DNA of 64,000 nt from Berghia stephanieae (GCA_034508935.3 CM067444.1:28165119-28229118); one strand, 5' to 3'; shown: positions 24,300 to 36,959, counted from the first letter of the stretch. The notes: generated from the letters alone by a model not told the origin. Translations and numbers: made by a program.

Positions 24300-25455
24300 G
24301 TTCAACATGGGTAAAAAGCTATGAAATTTGTTGGATTGTCCATTTGTGTGATCACAAGAGAGTGATGAAACAAAACCTGCCCGTTACACTAATTAAATCA
24401 GTATTCACAGATATTACTTAATTTATTATTATTATTTTTTGAAAAATTTCTTGCTTGAGTAAATGTAACTAAATTCTGATTTTCACCCCTCTGCCCCAAA
24501 TTGCTAATTTCATTTATTTATTTGTTTATCAGTTGGTTTATTTTTTGATTTCTGTATTTTAATTCAATATTCAACTTTTTCATTTCAACAGCTGATAAAA
24601 TATTAAAAAAAGAATCCCACTAAATCCTGAATGGTTTGGAAGACAGCGGATTAAAAAGTAAAAAGAGACAAACTTTGATTAAACAAGCAAGATCATTGAG
24701 GATATTATGTGTGTTCCAAAAGGGGTTTTTAAATTATTTATTTATTTTTTTTTTTTGTTAGTATAAAACATGACATTTTGAAATCGTGTCTAAATCTGCA
24801 TTTTTGTGGAATATTTCATTGGAGCTCAAACGGATTATACCTCCTTGGTTGAAGAGCCAAGAAACACATTCTCGTTCCATCCATATAATTCGTAGTTCTT
24901 ATTAGCCATGGAATATTCATTTTGGAGTTACGATTTTATTGTTACTGTTATGGCGGAACAAAAAGAAAATGTTAATTACTTTCTAGTTATGACATCAGAT
25001 TTTTTTTTTCCTTGCTTGTGAAGGAAGCTTTTTTCCCATAGGGACACATCTGTAAACTCACAACTCCTTCCCCATTCGATGTGAGCTGGTTTCCGTTGAC
25101 TGTCTATCGCTGTCACACTATTTTTCAGGCAAGCTTTTCCCCTCCCCACCCCTCACCCAATGAAACAAAATGTCTGTGATGTCAAGCCACAACAAAATTT
25201 ACGATCATGCTACTAGATCTTGATTTTTTTATTATTTTGTTGTTGTTGTTGTTGTTTGTTTGTTGACACATATAAATAGGTATATATACATATATATTCA
25301 TACATACGTAATTATACATGTTTTTTGCTATTATGAATATGTAAATGATGCTAAGTAATGAAGATAATGCATACATATAGTATTTGAGTGTACTGCATTC
25401 TTTGTTTATAGCTTTGTTGTATTTGTTTACCTCCATTTAAATCATGAAATGGCCA
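24300..25455. other. ERK 3' region, no further gene seen
   Basis: AT-rich sequence, probably 3' UTR or downstream. TTTCATTTCAACAG ending near 24592 would be a usable acceptor for the donor just after the stop codon. No coding pattern, and no clear poly(A) signal that can be preferred. Confidence 0.3.
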
Positions 25456-25463
25456 CGCGATGT

Positions 25464-25467
<4 letters not shown>

Positions 25468-25533
<66 letters not shown>

Positions 25534-25558
25534 TTTTTTCTCTCTCTTTTCTATCTCT

Positions 25559-25598
<40 letters not shown>

Positions 25599-25628
25599 CT
25601 CTCTCTTTCTTCTCTTTTTTTTCTCTCT
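25468..25628. repeat. (CT)n imperfect microsatellite
   Basis: CT/TTCT-rich tract. Poly-Ser/Leu or Arg/Glu frames here are artefacts. Confidence 0.95.
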
Positions 25629-25756
25629 GCCCCACCTCCCATTCCTCTTTATTATATGCCATTCAATGACATCAATCTAGTGGTGACATTTCTTTTTTCC
25701 AGCGCTTATTTTGATGAATTTTTCCAATATTAAAATTTATAAAATGATGTTTAATT

Positions 25757-25880
25757 CAGAAAAATGAGTGGAGCAGGCACTTATGTTGAAAATAACAAGA
25801 AATGAAGTGAGTAGGTAAGTGCCAGAAGACAAATTAGAATAAAAACGTCGCTTTCCTACTCACTTGATTTCATGTTAAAA
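25757..25880. mobile_element. Foldback element W, copy 3 (mostly one arm)
   Basis: AAAAATGAGTGGAGCAGGCA, AACAAGAAATGAAGTGAGTA and AGTGCCAGAAGACAA, then a short inverse piece CTTTCCTACTCACTTGATTT. It shows the complete outer terminus. Confidence 0.75.
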
Positions 25881-27106
25881 TAATGTTACAATTGGTTATT
25901 TCTGTGATGATATGTTGATTTTGATGGTTTGTGGCCCAGTCCTTTTTGGTTACAAATAAATGTTTGCATAGTTGCCCGACTTTGACAATATTATGAGAAA
26001 GTCCAAATAGTTTGTTAATTAAAAGAAAATTAATGCTTCTAATAACTAAGGGTGAAACTCTTTTGGTAATGGGATAAAAAAAAAATAGTTCATGTTAGGG
26101 AATTTGAGGGCTGCATTGCTGCCAACATCTGCTTCTGTTGTGGCTTTTCTATTCAAAAAAAAAAAAAGTTTATAGGCCCTTATGGCCCAAGAGTAATGTC
26201 GACGCTGATCAAGTAAATCTATAATTCTTTAACTATCCTATATTTCCAAATCACATTCTACCAAGAAGTCATTTTTAAACTCCTAAAAGCAAATGAGCAA
26301 CAAACAACCGATTTTAAAAGGAATTAATTCATTGTTTTTGTTCATAAGCAAATCATTCTTAGTGTACGATAAAGAAATTTAAAGACAATGCAGATTTTAA
26401 ACCATATTTCCAAGTTTTCTCATGCATCAACATTTTAGCACTGCCAACCTCCCAGATCCATAGCTCAAAGATAGAAAGGCTTAGTTTTTTTGGGGGGTAA
26501 CTTGTTTTTGAATTTGTAAATAATTTTATGCCCAATGTTTGCAATTTTTCCACAACGTCAATGATTTAGAAATGCATATATTTTCATGTGTTGTATCAAC
26601 TTTTGAACCTTTGCAGGTGATGTTAGCTTTTGTTCCAACATAGAGTCATATCTTAAGAAAGAATTTAAAGTGATGTGACTTGAAAAGTTATTGCTGTCTT
26701 GGTGAAAACAGTCTGGTCTGCATTTATAACCAGATAAAGAATGGAATAAATCATAATTTCAAGGAAATGCAGCCTAGCTGTTAAAGATTTTAAAGTGGGC
26801 AAGGAGGCGAAGTCAGTCAATAGACTGTTATATTTAGTTATTGAATAATAGCTCAAAGTTTTTTCACTTTTTAAAATTCATTTTTATTCCCACCATATAT
26901 CATTTAGCAAATCAAATATGACCATTTAAACTTTTTTTTTCATTTACATTTTCGTTTTCTCATTAGACGAGTAAGGATAACTCCATTTCAAATCAATAAT
27001 TGTAAATTTTGCAACTTTGTTCTCTCGATGCCCCTGTCTCTCTCATGTCAGTTTTCATTTATTTTTTTAAAAAATAGATTGGAATTGGCTTGTAAATAGT
27101 CATTTC
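25881..27106. other. Intergenic or distal 3' UTR, nothing recognised
   Basis: AT-rich; no coding pattern or repeat I can name. Confidence 0.3.
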
Positions 27107-27112
27107 AATAAA
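27107..27112 (+). terminator. Candidate poly(A) signal AATAAA
   Basis: Perfect AATAAA on the + strand 3.1 kb after the ERK stop. Whether the ERK transcript reaches this far is not visible; it is offered only as a candidate. Confidence 0.2.
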
Positions 27113-27214
27113 GAGCTTTATTTAAAATATTATTGGTCCCAGTTATCCTACGAGTCACTATAAGTGATGTGTACCAGGTGTGTTGAGGAGGGTGGACCAA
27201 ACTATTTTAGTAGA

Positions 27215-27310
27215 GTTAACTCACTCAACCCTAACACCGACTATATCTGTAGTTTACCGGGGTTACTTTTACCCCATGCCTATTTATTAGAAATGAATTT
27301 TAAAATGTTC
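27215..27310 (+). mobile_element. Partial TTAA MITE (same family as 39380-39610)
   Basis: GTTAACTCACTCAACCCTAA, CACCGACTATATCTGTAGTT and TTTACCCCATG match the 5' half of the complete copy at 39384-39606. Confidence 0.65.
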
Positions 27311-28027
27311 CAAGTAGTCAGGTCTGCCACGAGTACTCCTAAATTGATTCATGCTCAGAGATAATTTTTAGTATTATTAGTTTTTCTTTGAACTTGTTCC
27401 TCTTGTCTTACTTTTTGCTATTTATGATATTTCAAATGCAACTTTGAGAGGAGTGCTCGCTCCTGTTTTTTTTTTTTTGGTTAAAAATCTATTGCATTCA
27501 GTTTGAATGAAAATCGAACACATGTGTTGGATTACCCCCATTCATATGAACGAGAGAGTTAAAGGTTTAAAATAAGGCCCCTGATCAAGTGAAATACAAT
27601 GATCTCATGCTGTTGGTTCACCATTCGTCTTTTTTATTTATTTTTTTTATTTTCTTATTTTGGCCAATATTTTTTCACTCGTTCCTCTTGTCAAATAAGA
27701 ATTACATTACAATGCATTTCTGTTTCATGATTGCCGTCACGTTTTGAATTTTATTTTATTTTACTTTCATTGTGTTGTTTTTTATTTGTTTTAATATTTG
27801 GCCTAGCATGTTGAAATGAATGTTGCATTGTTATATACCATGTTATATAAAATCTTTTGTTTTTCACTCATGTCATGATCATCAAGGGCCATTATACACC
27901 CGTATCTAATGCATCACAAATTGATCTGATGTCTACACAATGGACAGATATTCTGGAAATGACATGATGTCTATTGCTTCTAAATTCATTTAGTCAAGAC
28001 TTGCTACCAACAATTTTTATTATTAGT

Positions 28028-28352
28028 TTCTGGGTGGGGTTCCTGACCTCCCATAATGGGCAGGGAGGCAATTACCATGTCTTCTACTTCTATCCCCTTA
28101 TATCTGTTTTCCAACATGCTTTCTGTCTTTGTCTTGGAATGAGATTACTTGATTTTGTCCTGGCCCTGGCTGGGAGGAAAATAGTCAAATGGATAGTTAA
28201 GAGTTTTGGGAGATGCTATTTTTTTCTTGTAAATCATCTCTGTTATGCATTGTATTATTATTTTTTACATATATATGATTTGTAAACATTTGACTGGCGC
28301 TGACATGACCTAAATGTGTTGCAAACGACGTAAAACATTTCAAAACGAAACA
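28028..28352 (+). repeat. SINE family A with internal deletion
   Basis: Starts TGGGTGGGGTTCCTGACCTC; the middle (from GATTTGTAAACATTTGA to ACTGGCGCTGA) lacks about 165 bp. TATTATTAGTT on both sides is a likely target duplication. Confidence 0.8.
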
Positions 28353-29164
28353 TATTATTAGTTGTGAAAACAGAAAAAATATATATCACTTTTATTTCAA
28401 AATGAGAAAAAAGAATCAGTGAGAGATAAAACCCAGTCATTTCTGAGTCTTATATCAAATCAATCTTGGCTAGAGAAACAATAACTTCATTCTTGTGTCA
28501 ATTAGAAACTTGATCTTGAATTTGTCTTGATACATTTTTGTGTGTTGGCATAGGAGCTTTAGATGTTGGCTCTTGGTCAGCAAGTATTCAATAATCACTT
28601 GTCTATAAATATATCTCTTAAATTGGCAGTCATTTCTTGTTCACATCAATTCACTTGGTCTCCATCATCATCATCATCATCATATTTACTACTACTACCA
28701 CTTTTACTACTACTTCTAATTCTGTTAATATTTTTTATATATATTGTTAATAGTTGCCACAATCATTGTTATCTTGAAATTTAAAAAAAATCTGTACAGA
28801 GCTCCATATGTATATGTCATTTGAGGACCTATAGTTTATAGATTTCTTTTGTAAAATAGTTGAATACAGTGCCGCACGAAAATCTCTAACATGTGTAAAA
28901 GCCTGTGAAAGAAAGCAAACAAATAGGTAATTTACATTAAAAAACAATAAAAACAACAAACATACACAGCTGATTCATAAATTTTATTTTTAAGTTCTCT
29001 TGAGAGTAGTTTGTTGATCGTATGAATGTGATTAAAATTTCAGATTCTCATCATAGAGTTGAATGGAGCAAATTATTCTATAATTTTCTTTTGGTCTCCT
29101 CTGCTTTATTATTATTTGATATTATTACTATGTATTACCAGAAATTATTGCTACAGATTTTACT

Positions 29165-29500
29165 TGCGGGTGGTTGGATGGGAGCATCACCCTTGAATCA
29201 TATACCTATGATGTTCGCATGGGTGTACGATCCGATAGTGATGTCGTTTCTTCTTCTCTTTACTAGCCTATCCTGCTTCTTTGGTTTGTGATTGTATTTT
29301 TGACAGGGGATATTTTTTTTTCTGTAAATCTCCTGCCTGTCTGTTCTTGGTTATTTATAATTTAGCTTATGATATCTTTAGGTTATGATTTTGATTTACA
29401 TTTGTACTATTTTTGTTAGATTGCTTGTTTTTTTGTTTCAGCGGTCTCTCATATAACCTCAATTGTGTTGGAAGAGACCTAAAGAAACAAACAAACAAAA
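29165..29500 (+). repeat. Retroposon family E, copy 1
   Basis: GCGGGTGGTTGGATGGGAGC to CGGTCTCTCATATAACCTCA and an (AAAC)n tail. Copies 2 and 3 are at 29700-29943 and 34791-35122. Probably a LINE 3' end or a SINE; no tRNA head was found. Confidence 0.8.
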
Positions 29501-29699
29501 AACAGATTTTACTTGTACCGGTTTTAATATGACATGTCATGATGGCAAGACGAAGAGGATAGTAAATTTCTTTAGCGAGAAAGATGGTGAGAAAATTTAG
29601 CAGTTCTTGACAAATACACAGTTCATTTTCTACTGTCTGTAGCTGTATTTTAGATTTTTTTTTCTCTTGAAGGTTAGATGTCCTATGTCTTGTTAATTT

Positions 29700-29943
29700 A
29701 CAGCCTATCCTGCTTCTTTGGTTTGTGATTGTATTTTTGACAGGGGATTTTTTTTTTCTGTAAATCTTCTGCCTGTTTGTTCTTGGTTATTTATAATTTA
29801 GCTTATGATATCTTTAGGTTATGATTTTGATTTACATTTGTACTATTTTTGTTAGTGTTAGATTGCTTGTTTTTTTGTTTCAGCGGTCTCTCATATAACC
29901 TCAATTGTGTTGGAAGAGACCTAAAGCAACAAACAAACAAAAA
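29700..29943 (+). repeat. Retroposon family E, copy 2, 5'-truncated
   Basis: Begins GCCTATCCTGCTTCTTTGGT and ends with AGAGACCTAAAGCAACAAAC. 5' truncation at about residue 115 of the family supports LINE-type reverse transcription. Confidence 0.8.
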
Positions 29944-29962
29944 TTTACATTGTGTATGAAAT

Positions 29963-30278
29963 AGACATTTTCAGCGCTAGGCTGTATTTGCATTTCCGTC
30001 ACAAAATGGCGGACACATGATTGAGGCAGCATGAAAATAACAAGCGGCTTTCAAATTCGGCGCAAAATCTCAATTAGAATACCCCCCTTGGGCCAATTGA
30101 ATGTTCTGATGAAAGAAATGATACCATTGGTTCAATTTATAGTACTATTGTAGAAAGCAGGATTGGATTACATTATTGTTTTTGCCTTTCAAGACCAGCC
30201 GCACTTTGCGGCCATTGGCCAGTAGAGCAGATTCTGCTCTGACTGCACAGTGTGCCAATGGCGCTGAAAGAGTTAACC
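29963..30278 (+). mobile_element. TTAA-ended element S, fuller copy
   Basis: TTTTCAGCGCTAGGCTGTAT at the left, GTCACAAAATGGCGGACACA inside, and GCCAATGGCGCTGAAAGAG then TTAA at the right. The ends are inverse (TTTCAGCGC against GCGCTGAAA). Confidence 0.55.
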
Positions 30279-30279
30279 T

Positions 30280-32085
30280 ATATCTAGAGTCTTACCTTTC
30301 TTGGCACTTAAATAGACCTAATGGGTTGCAAGCATTTTGAAAAATCATCAAACTTTTATTCATTATTTGTAGTCTTATTGTTTTCCTTTTTTTTTTCTTC
30401 TCCTCCTTTGGTGCTTGTGCATTGCAAGCACTGATAAATTATATCCATATTAATAATTTACAGCTATATCTCCATTTTAACTCGATGCATTGATATGACC
30501 TTTAAAAATATCACAAGTAATGCAAAGTTCCTTAACAGTAAATAAACATACATAGATATATTACATTGGACATTTGAGTAACTTTTTTGTTTTGTTCTCC
30601 TCTTTATCTAATCTTACATTTTCCTTCGCGCTTTATTTGCCCTAATTTGCATTTTAAGTGCCGATGATCATTCAAGAATCAAAGAAAAGTGTTAGGGTTG
30701 TCCATGACTTCAGATTTTCTATGTTAGAGATTCTGAGGTTTATTGTATTCTATGATGATTTGTATTGTATTCATCATTTAAATTAATGAGTCCCCCAGTA
30801 TTTATATTGTCAAGACATTTTATTTCATTTCAATGATATTCACGTCATTACAGTTCGATATAGTCAATTTCATTCTCATTGTCCTTGTTATCGTTTGCCT
30901 GTGATCGATACATCAGCCAGCTTTTTTTCAAAATTAGTGTTCATGTAAAAAGCCTTTACAAGCCTACATAGCTTTGTTGTGTTCACACCATTGTTAACTG
31001 TAAATAATAATAAGATCTGGCCACAGAATTCAAGAGGGAAATGTTCTTTAGTTAAGTTCTATGTTTGACTTTTCCATTCCTCCAACTTCTTTAGTCCTGT
31101 CTTTAGAGGAAAATTCCTGACAGTGTAGGTCCATTGTCGTTGTTTAGATATTTCCATTCAATTTTGACCTTTCTTACAAGCAGCTTCTGTCCTTGTAGTT
31201 CAAAAAAGAAAACTTTCCCCTGGCCCAATCTGGGATTCTTTTCTGTAAGGGAAACGGTGACATTTTTCTCTCTTTGGAAGGATGATTAATTTAGATATAT
31301 AAATATTTTATTATTATTATTATTTTTTAAAACTTGCTCAGTGGCAATTTTTGTTCGACGTTGTGTTGTTATTTGATCTTTTGACTAACAGATATCTTCT
31401 GATCAAATGAAATCTAACACTAGACTTGAGATTGACTTGAAAAAGATTAATTGAGTTGTTCTTTTACCCCTACAGATACAAGACCAACAGAAATTATTTA
31501 AGCTTTATAATGTCTTTCTCAGTAGCTGCACACGTTCTGGCCTGCTCCTCGTGTCTTGAGAACTGGTGTAAGCGTGAATCTATCTCACTCAGACATTGGA
31601 TCTCGTATAAAAATACCAAAAAAAAAAAAAAAAAGTGACGGGACTCTTGCTGTCCACCTGGTTTGGTTGCCTCTGAGCTCCATTATACCATTCATTATCC
31701 GCTAAATTCACCACAAATTCATTGTTTGCCATTGTCAGTGTCATAAACCAAAATAATTAAAATGTCAATATAATTGTTAATAGTTTTGTTCCTCTAACTC
31801 CAGTTCATGCTTATTGGTAAAGTTTACACAATTTAATGAGTCTACAGTTATGTTTTTTTGTTTGTTTGTTTTGTTTGTCGTATTGTTTTTAAAAATATAT
31901 TTTGTTTTTCTTAATGCTTAATAATTTACAAAAAAAATTAGAACTAATAATCATGACTTTTTAAGTTTTTGCATTAAATGTTATTTTTCTCCTTTAGCCT
32001 TTATGGAATAAACGGGGGAATGGAATCAACAAGCTATTGGAAGCATTCATTATATACGTCTATGTATTTGTTTTGGGGGCAGACG
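30280..32085. other. Intergenic, no gene seen
   Basis: AT-rich with a few very diverged scraps resembling the family A 3' end (GGGTTGCAAGCATTTTG near 30325). A poly-A run at 31617-31634. Confidence 0.3.
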
Positions 32086-32087
32086 AT

Positions 32088-32298
32088 TTAAAGTGATCTC
32101 AAAGTACTTTGACGGTGTGCTCTTGGAATCTACATCTGTTTCCTATTTGAACCAATTCCCCTTTGTCTTGCCTTTTCTTGGGTGCTTTAATTGTAATTCT
32201 AGAACATTTTACTATCCAATTTTCTTCCTTTTTACTGGCGCTGATATGACCTTAACGTGCTGCAAACGTCGTAAAACCCTTAAAAACAAAAACAAAAC
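32088..32298 (+). repeat. SINE family A, 3' half
   Basis: AGTGATCTCAAAGTACTTTG to GCAAACGTCGTAAAACCCTT with an (AAAAC)n tail. Confidence 0.85.
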
Positions 32299-32414
32299 TT
32301 TTAGCCGTACTTGCAGCTTTGTATTCAGTTTGTCTGGTACTTCCCTTGAGATCAACCAATAACGCATCATCGTTCATGGTCACCACTTGATTTACGGTCA
32401 AGAAAGTTTAGTTT

Positions 32415-32712
32415 GTGCGGCTATGTGGTCTTGTGGTATGACACTCACTTTAGGATCGGAAGGTCCTGAGTTCGAGCCTCGCTCGGCGCATAGTTGAGTC
32501 CTTGGAAAAGGCTCTTTACTCACATTCTCTAACTGTACTCGGGTGTAAAATGAGTATCTGGCCGCTAAACAGCGTTGTCTCTGTCGGAAAAAAATTGTAA
32601 TATCGTCTAACACTAACAGGCACCATGTCTTGTTCTTCATGTTACATGTTAATGTTGGTCAGGGGCCCCGCTTTGACCATATTAAGTGGATATTGCGCTT
32701 TATAAACTCTCA
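32415..32712 (+). repeat. SINE family Y
   Basis: Head GTGCGGCTATGTGGTCTTGT, B box GAGTTCGAGCCTCGCTC, tail TTAAGTGGATATTGCGCTTT. Confidence 0.85.
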
Positions 32713-33259
32713 TGTTTTTGGGGTTTTTTTAGTTTAAAGTTTGCTCATAGATTTATATTTTTATTATCGTCCATTTTTTTGTATTACAACCTTTATTTTT
32801 ATTTTTCAAGTCAGTTGTACTGATATGTTTTGTCCTCATTGTCAGATGTCACCAGAAGGGGAAAATTACAATACATAATGTATTCCTATTGCTTGATACA
32901 AAATGATTTCGTCCCGTGCTTTATATTTGACCCGACTTCATATCTTTTATATTTATATCATCAATGTATATATACTATATAATATTCTTTCTTTCTACGG
33001 TGTTCATCAAATGTAAAACAAAAATTAAATACATTACTATTCATTGAATTGTTATAACTTAATTTTAATAAAGCTTAGTCTGTGTCTTTTTACGTTTGTG
33101 TTTGAATTTTATTATAATGATTAGTTTTGTTTTTGGGTTTTTTTCTTCCATTTTCTTGGTAGAAATGTATCAAAGAGGTAGAATTTAAAAATAGACGATA
33201 GTGATATACGTGAGCACGGTTTCCTCCAACTTCTCAGGACATGCAAAAGAGGAACTCAT

Positions 33260-33735
33260 GAATTGCTTTGATCTCCCATGGTGGGCAGGAGCTGACGCTG
33301 TCTTCTAACCCCTTATTATATCTGTTTTCCGAGTTGTTTTCTGTCTCTCTTGGAATGGGTTTTAGTTAGTTTTTCCCCAGCCCTGGCTGGAGTCCTTGAC
33401 TGGAAGGGAAACAGTCAAATGTATATATAATTATAGATTTGGGAGATTATTTTTTCTCCTTGTAAATCATGTTTTGTATTGTTAGTTATGTATTATGTAA
33501 ATATTTGAGTATGTTCCTCTTAGTGGGATCCTGTGCTGGTGTCTGGATGAGACTTTGAGGTGATCTCAAACTAAGTACATTGATGGTATGCTCTTGGAAT
33601 GTACATCTGTTCCCTATCTGCACCTTGTCTTTTTCATGGGTGCTTTGTAAATCTAGAATATTTTTACTATTCCGTTTTCTTCCTTTTTACTGGTGCTTGT
33701 ATGTCGCAAGTGCCTTAAACCCCTTAAAAACAAAC
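33260..33735 (+). repeat. SINE family A
   Basis: GATCTCCCATGGTGGGCAGG to CGCAAGTGCCTTAAACCCCT. 32713-33259 holds no gene. Confidence 0.8.
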
Positions 33736-33771
33736 ATGTCTTGCCGTAACAAATTAATGAGAAGAGGGGGG

Positions 33772-34152
33772 TGGGCATTGTGGCTCAGCGGTAAGGTCTT
33801 TGCTTCTTATCCGAAACGTTCCGAGATCGAATGTCTACATGCTATGTGACCTTGAGCAAGTCATCTCTCTCTATCTCCCCCCATAGTGGACAGTGAGGCA
33901 CTTACTGTGTCTTTTATCCCCCAATATCCGTTTTCCAACATGCTTTCTGTCTTTGTCGTGGAATGACATTACTTGGTTTTGTCCTGACCCTGGTCAGATA
34001 CCTTGGCTGGGAGGGAAGCAGTCAAATGTATAGTTAGAGTTTTGGGAGATAATATTTTGTCTTGTAAATCATCTCTCTGTTATGCACTCAATTATTATTG
34101 TTTTACATGATTTGTAAAATTTTGACCATGTTCCTCTCAATGGGGACTGGTG
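33772..34152 (+). repeat. SINE family A with tRNA-derived head
   Basis: A tRNA-like head (TTGTGGCTCAGCGGTAAGGT, then CCGAGATCGAATG) runs into CTATGTGACCTTGAGCAAGT, which resembles the CORE-SINE/MIR core. It then joins the family A body at CCCCATAGTGGACAGTGAGG. The 3' part after CAATGGGGACTGG is missing. 34153-34690 holds nothing recognised. Confidence 0.75.
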
Positions 34153-34689
34153 GCTGAAGCGAATTTTACACCGAGTTCCGCAAGGTGAAGGTAGTCACCA
34201 CAGACTCGTCACTAACTCACGGTCAAGGCAGTTTCGCAAAGTGATAGTAGTCTTTATCTCAGGGTCAAGGTCAATCAATAACATCTTGTCTGTTGTCAAG
34301 TCAACGGGAAAGCGTCTACGAATCCACAATCCACGATCTGAGGCTTTCAGTCGTGAAATTGATCGAAACTTTATTCAATTTGACTCAATATCGTTGAACA
34401 TGCAGTTTCCTTTTCATATCACATTTAATCTTTATGAAATATAGGTTTATTTAAATTTGACTTTGAGTTCTGTCTTATTATTCGGAACATTTTAGGCCTA
34501 GGCTGTATGGTAGTTGAATCAATAGCTAGATGCATTGAGTTTGTTTTGTTTTTTATAAAAACTTTGATGCCAAAGACCAAGGCTTGAAAATTCTTCGCAT
34601 GTTCAATTCTTTGAAATTAGAATTTTGTCCAATTCTATTTCAAAAGCTATGAAGCACAGCAATCATTTTCATCTTTAGCAGAAGTTGTA

Positions 34690-34780
34690 TCACTACTGCT
34701 ACTACTACTACTACTACCACCACTACTACGACGACTACTATTACTACTACTACTACTACTACTACTTCTACTACTACTAC
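34690..34780. repeat. (ACT)n microsatellite
   Basis: ACT/ACC trinucleotide tract, continuing at 35133-35151 on the far side of the family E insertion. Confidence 0.9.
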
Positions 34781-34790
34781 AGTGGGCTCC

Positions 34791-35122
34791 AGCGGGTGGT
34801 TGGATGGGAGCATCACCCTTGAATCATATACCTATGATGTTCGCATGGGTGTACGATCCGATAGTGATGTCGTTTCTTCTTCTCTTTACTAGCCTATCCT
34901 GCTTCTTTGGTTTGTGATTGTATTTTTGACAGGGGATATTTTTTTTCCTGTAAATCCTCTGCCTGTTTGTTCTTGGTTATTTATAATTTAGCTTATGATA
35001 TCTTTAGGTTATGATTTTGATTGACATTTGTACTATTTTTGTTAGATTGCTTGTTTTTTTGTTTCAGCGGTCTCTCATATAACCTCAATTGTGTTGGAAG
35101 AGACCTAAAGCAACAAACAAAC
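34791..35122 (+). repeat. Retroposon family E, copy 3, with 10-bp target duplication
   Basis: AGTGGGCTCC at 34781-34790 is repeated exactly at 35123-35132, with the (ACT)n tract on both outer sides. 332 bp, ending CAACAAACAAAC. Confidence 0.9.
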
Positions 35123-35820
35123 AGTGGGCTCCTACTACTACTACTACTACATGGGTGCTAGCACCAAAGTATCAAAATGCCTGCAGAAGTTTTGGACCAC
35201 TCAAAAAAAGCCTTCAAACAAGTTACAATTTACAGAGACGCCAACTTAAAATTATGCTCACATGAATTTCAGACACCGTTCGGTAGAATTTCATTAGAGA
35301 AAATCTTATCTATTGAGAACTGAAAGATAGGTAAACATAATGTCCAGTACTAATACCACCCCATATTAAATCTCCGAAACCTCAAATGGCTGTGGTTGTA
35401 GTAGTTGTGGTGTAGTTGTATAGTCAACAGTCTAAAAAGTCAACTCCAATATCAGGATTCCACTATATTGATAAACTAAGATAACCTCCAATACGGTTAA
35501 AAAATCTCTTAAAAGCAAGATTGTTTAAAGTGGTTGGACGTTGGTTGTTTTGATGTATCTGTATTTGAACAGGGCAAAACAAAAAATGTGTTGCTTTTTT
35601 CCCCCAGTGTACACCAGGCACGCCCAAGTGCCACAATATTATGTAAACAATTTTATCGGCCCAGCCCACCGTTCAGGACGTGCACATATCACAATAACAC
35701 AACTGTTTGGGCGTTGGTTGTTTTGATTTTCGGTATTTGATCAGAGGAGTCTCTCAATATCAATGGGGAAGCAAAATGTTTTTGTTTTTTTCAAAGTTTT
35801 GAAGAGTTTTACGGCACTTG

Positions 35821-36036
35821 TTTTGTTTTTGTTTGTTTTTAAGGGTTTTATGGCGCTTGCAACACATTTAGGTTATATCAGCGCCAGTAAAAAGGAAGAA
35901 AATGGGATAGTCGAAAGTTCTAGAATTACAATTAAAGCACCCAAGAGAGAGTAAGACAAAGGGGAATTGGGAACAAATAGGGATCAGATGTAGATTCCAA
36001 GAGCAGACCATCAATGTACTTAGCTTGAGATCACCT
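35821..36036 (-). repeat. SINE family A, 3' half
   Basis: Inverse of the 3' half: AAGGGTTTTATGGCGCTTGC to ATGTACTTAGCTTGAGATCA. 35152-35820 contains no gene; GGGCAAAACAAAAAATG and a nearby near-duplicate GGTTGTTTTGAT at 35540 and 35715 are the only notable strings. Confidence 0.8.
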
Positions 36037-36536
36037 ATTTACGGCGCTTCAAACACATTAAGGTCATATTAGTGCCAGTGAAAAGGATGTAAACAGGATA
36101 GTAAAATGTTCTAGAATTACAATTCAAGCACCCCAAAAAAGGTAAGACGAAGGGAAATTTGTTCAAATAGGAAACATATGTTGATTCCAAGAGCACACTA
36201 TCAAAGTACTAAGTTTGAGATCACGTAAAAGTCTCATCCAGACACAAGCACAGGCCCTTACTAAGAGGAATACAATCAAATGTTTACAATTCATTTAAAA
36301 TGTGTAAACAACACATAATACAGTACATAACAGAGAAATGATTTACAAGGAAAAAAATATCATCTCCCAAAACTAATTATACATTTGACTGTTTCCCTCT
36401 CAGGCAGGGTATCCGGCCAGGACAAAACCAAGTAATCTCATTCCAAGACAAAGACAGAAAGCAAGTTGGAAAACATATAGGGGGATAGAAGACACAGTAC
36501 CTCTCTGCCCACTATGGGAGGTCAGGAACCCCACCA
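36037..36536 (-). repeat. SINE family A, near full length
   Basis: TACGGCGCTTCAAACACATT to GGTCAGGAACCCCACC, abutting the preceding copy. Confidence 0.85.
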
Positions 36537-36959
36537 AGGGGGAAGCAAAATGATCAAGATTACAATGGTCAGACTGCCTGACTGGTGCCTAGAATTTTCA
36601 AAATGGCGGCCCCAGAAGCCTCGTCATTTTGTGCTGCCAGATTAAATTCTTCATTTAACTTTTTTTTTTAATTCAATTAATTGAATATTCAATTTACGAC
36701 TTTTCTTATGACCATGGATGCAAATTTACGACCATTTACGACCAAGAGGCCAAATTTACAACTTTACTTGAAAAACACTCTTAAGTTTCAGCTTTATTTT
36801 ATCAAAGACATTGCAACACAATATACAATATATACATATACATTTTATTATATGTAAAAGAAAACAATATTTATATAAAATTTATACAGAGACCTCTTTC
36901 TGTTTTAACACGAGTGTAAAACATTTATATACGGAGAAATGTTCTGAGTTCATACCAGA

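Noticed and set aside
25351-25733. Arg/Glu-rich and Ser/Leu-rich frames on both strands
   Set aside because: Artefacts of the (CT)n tract.
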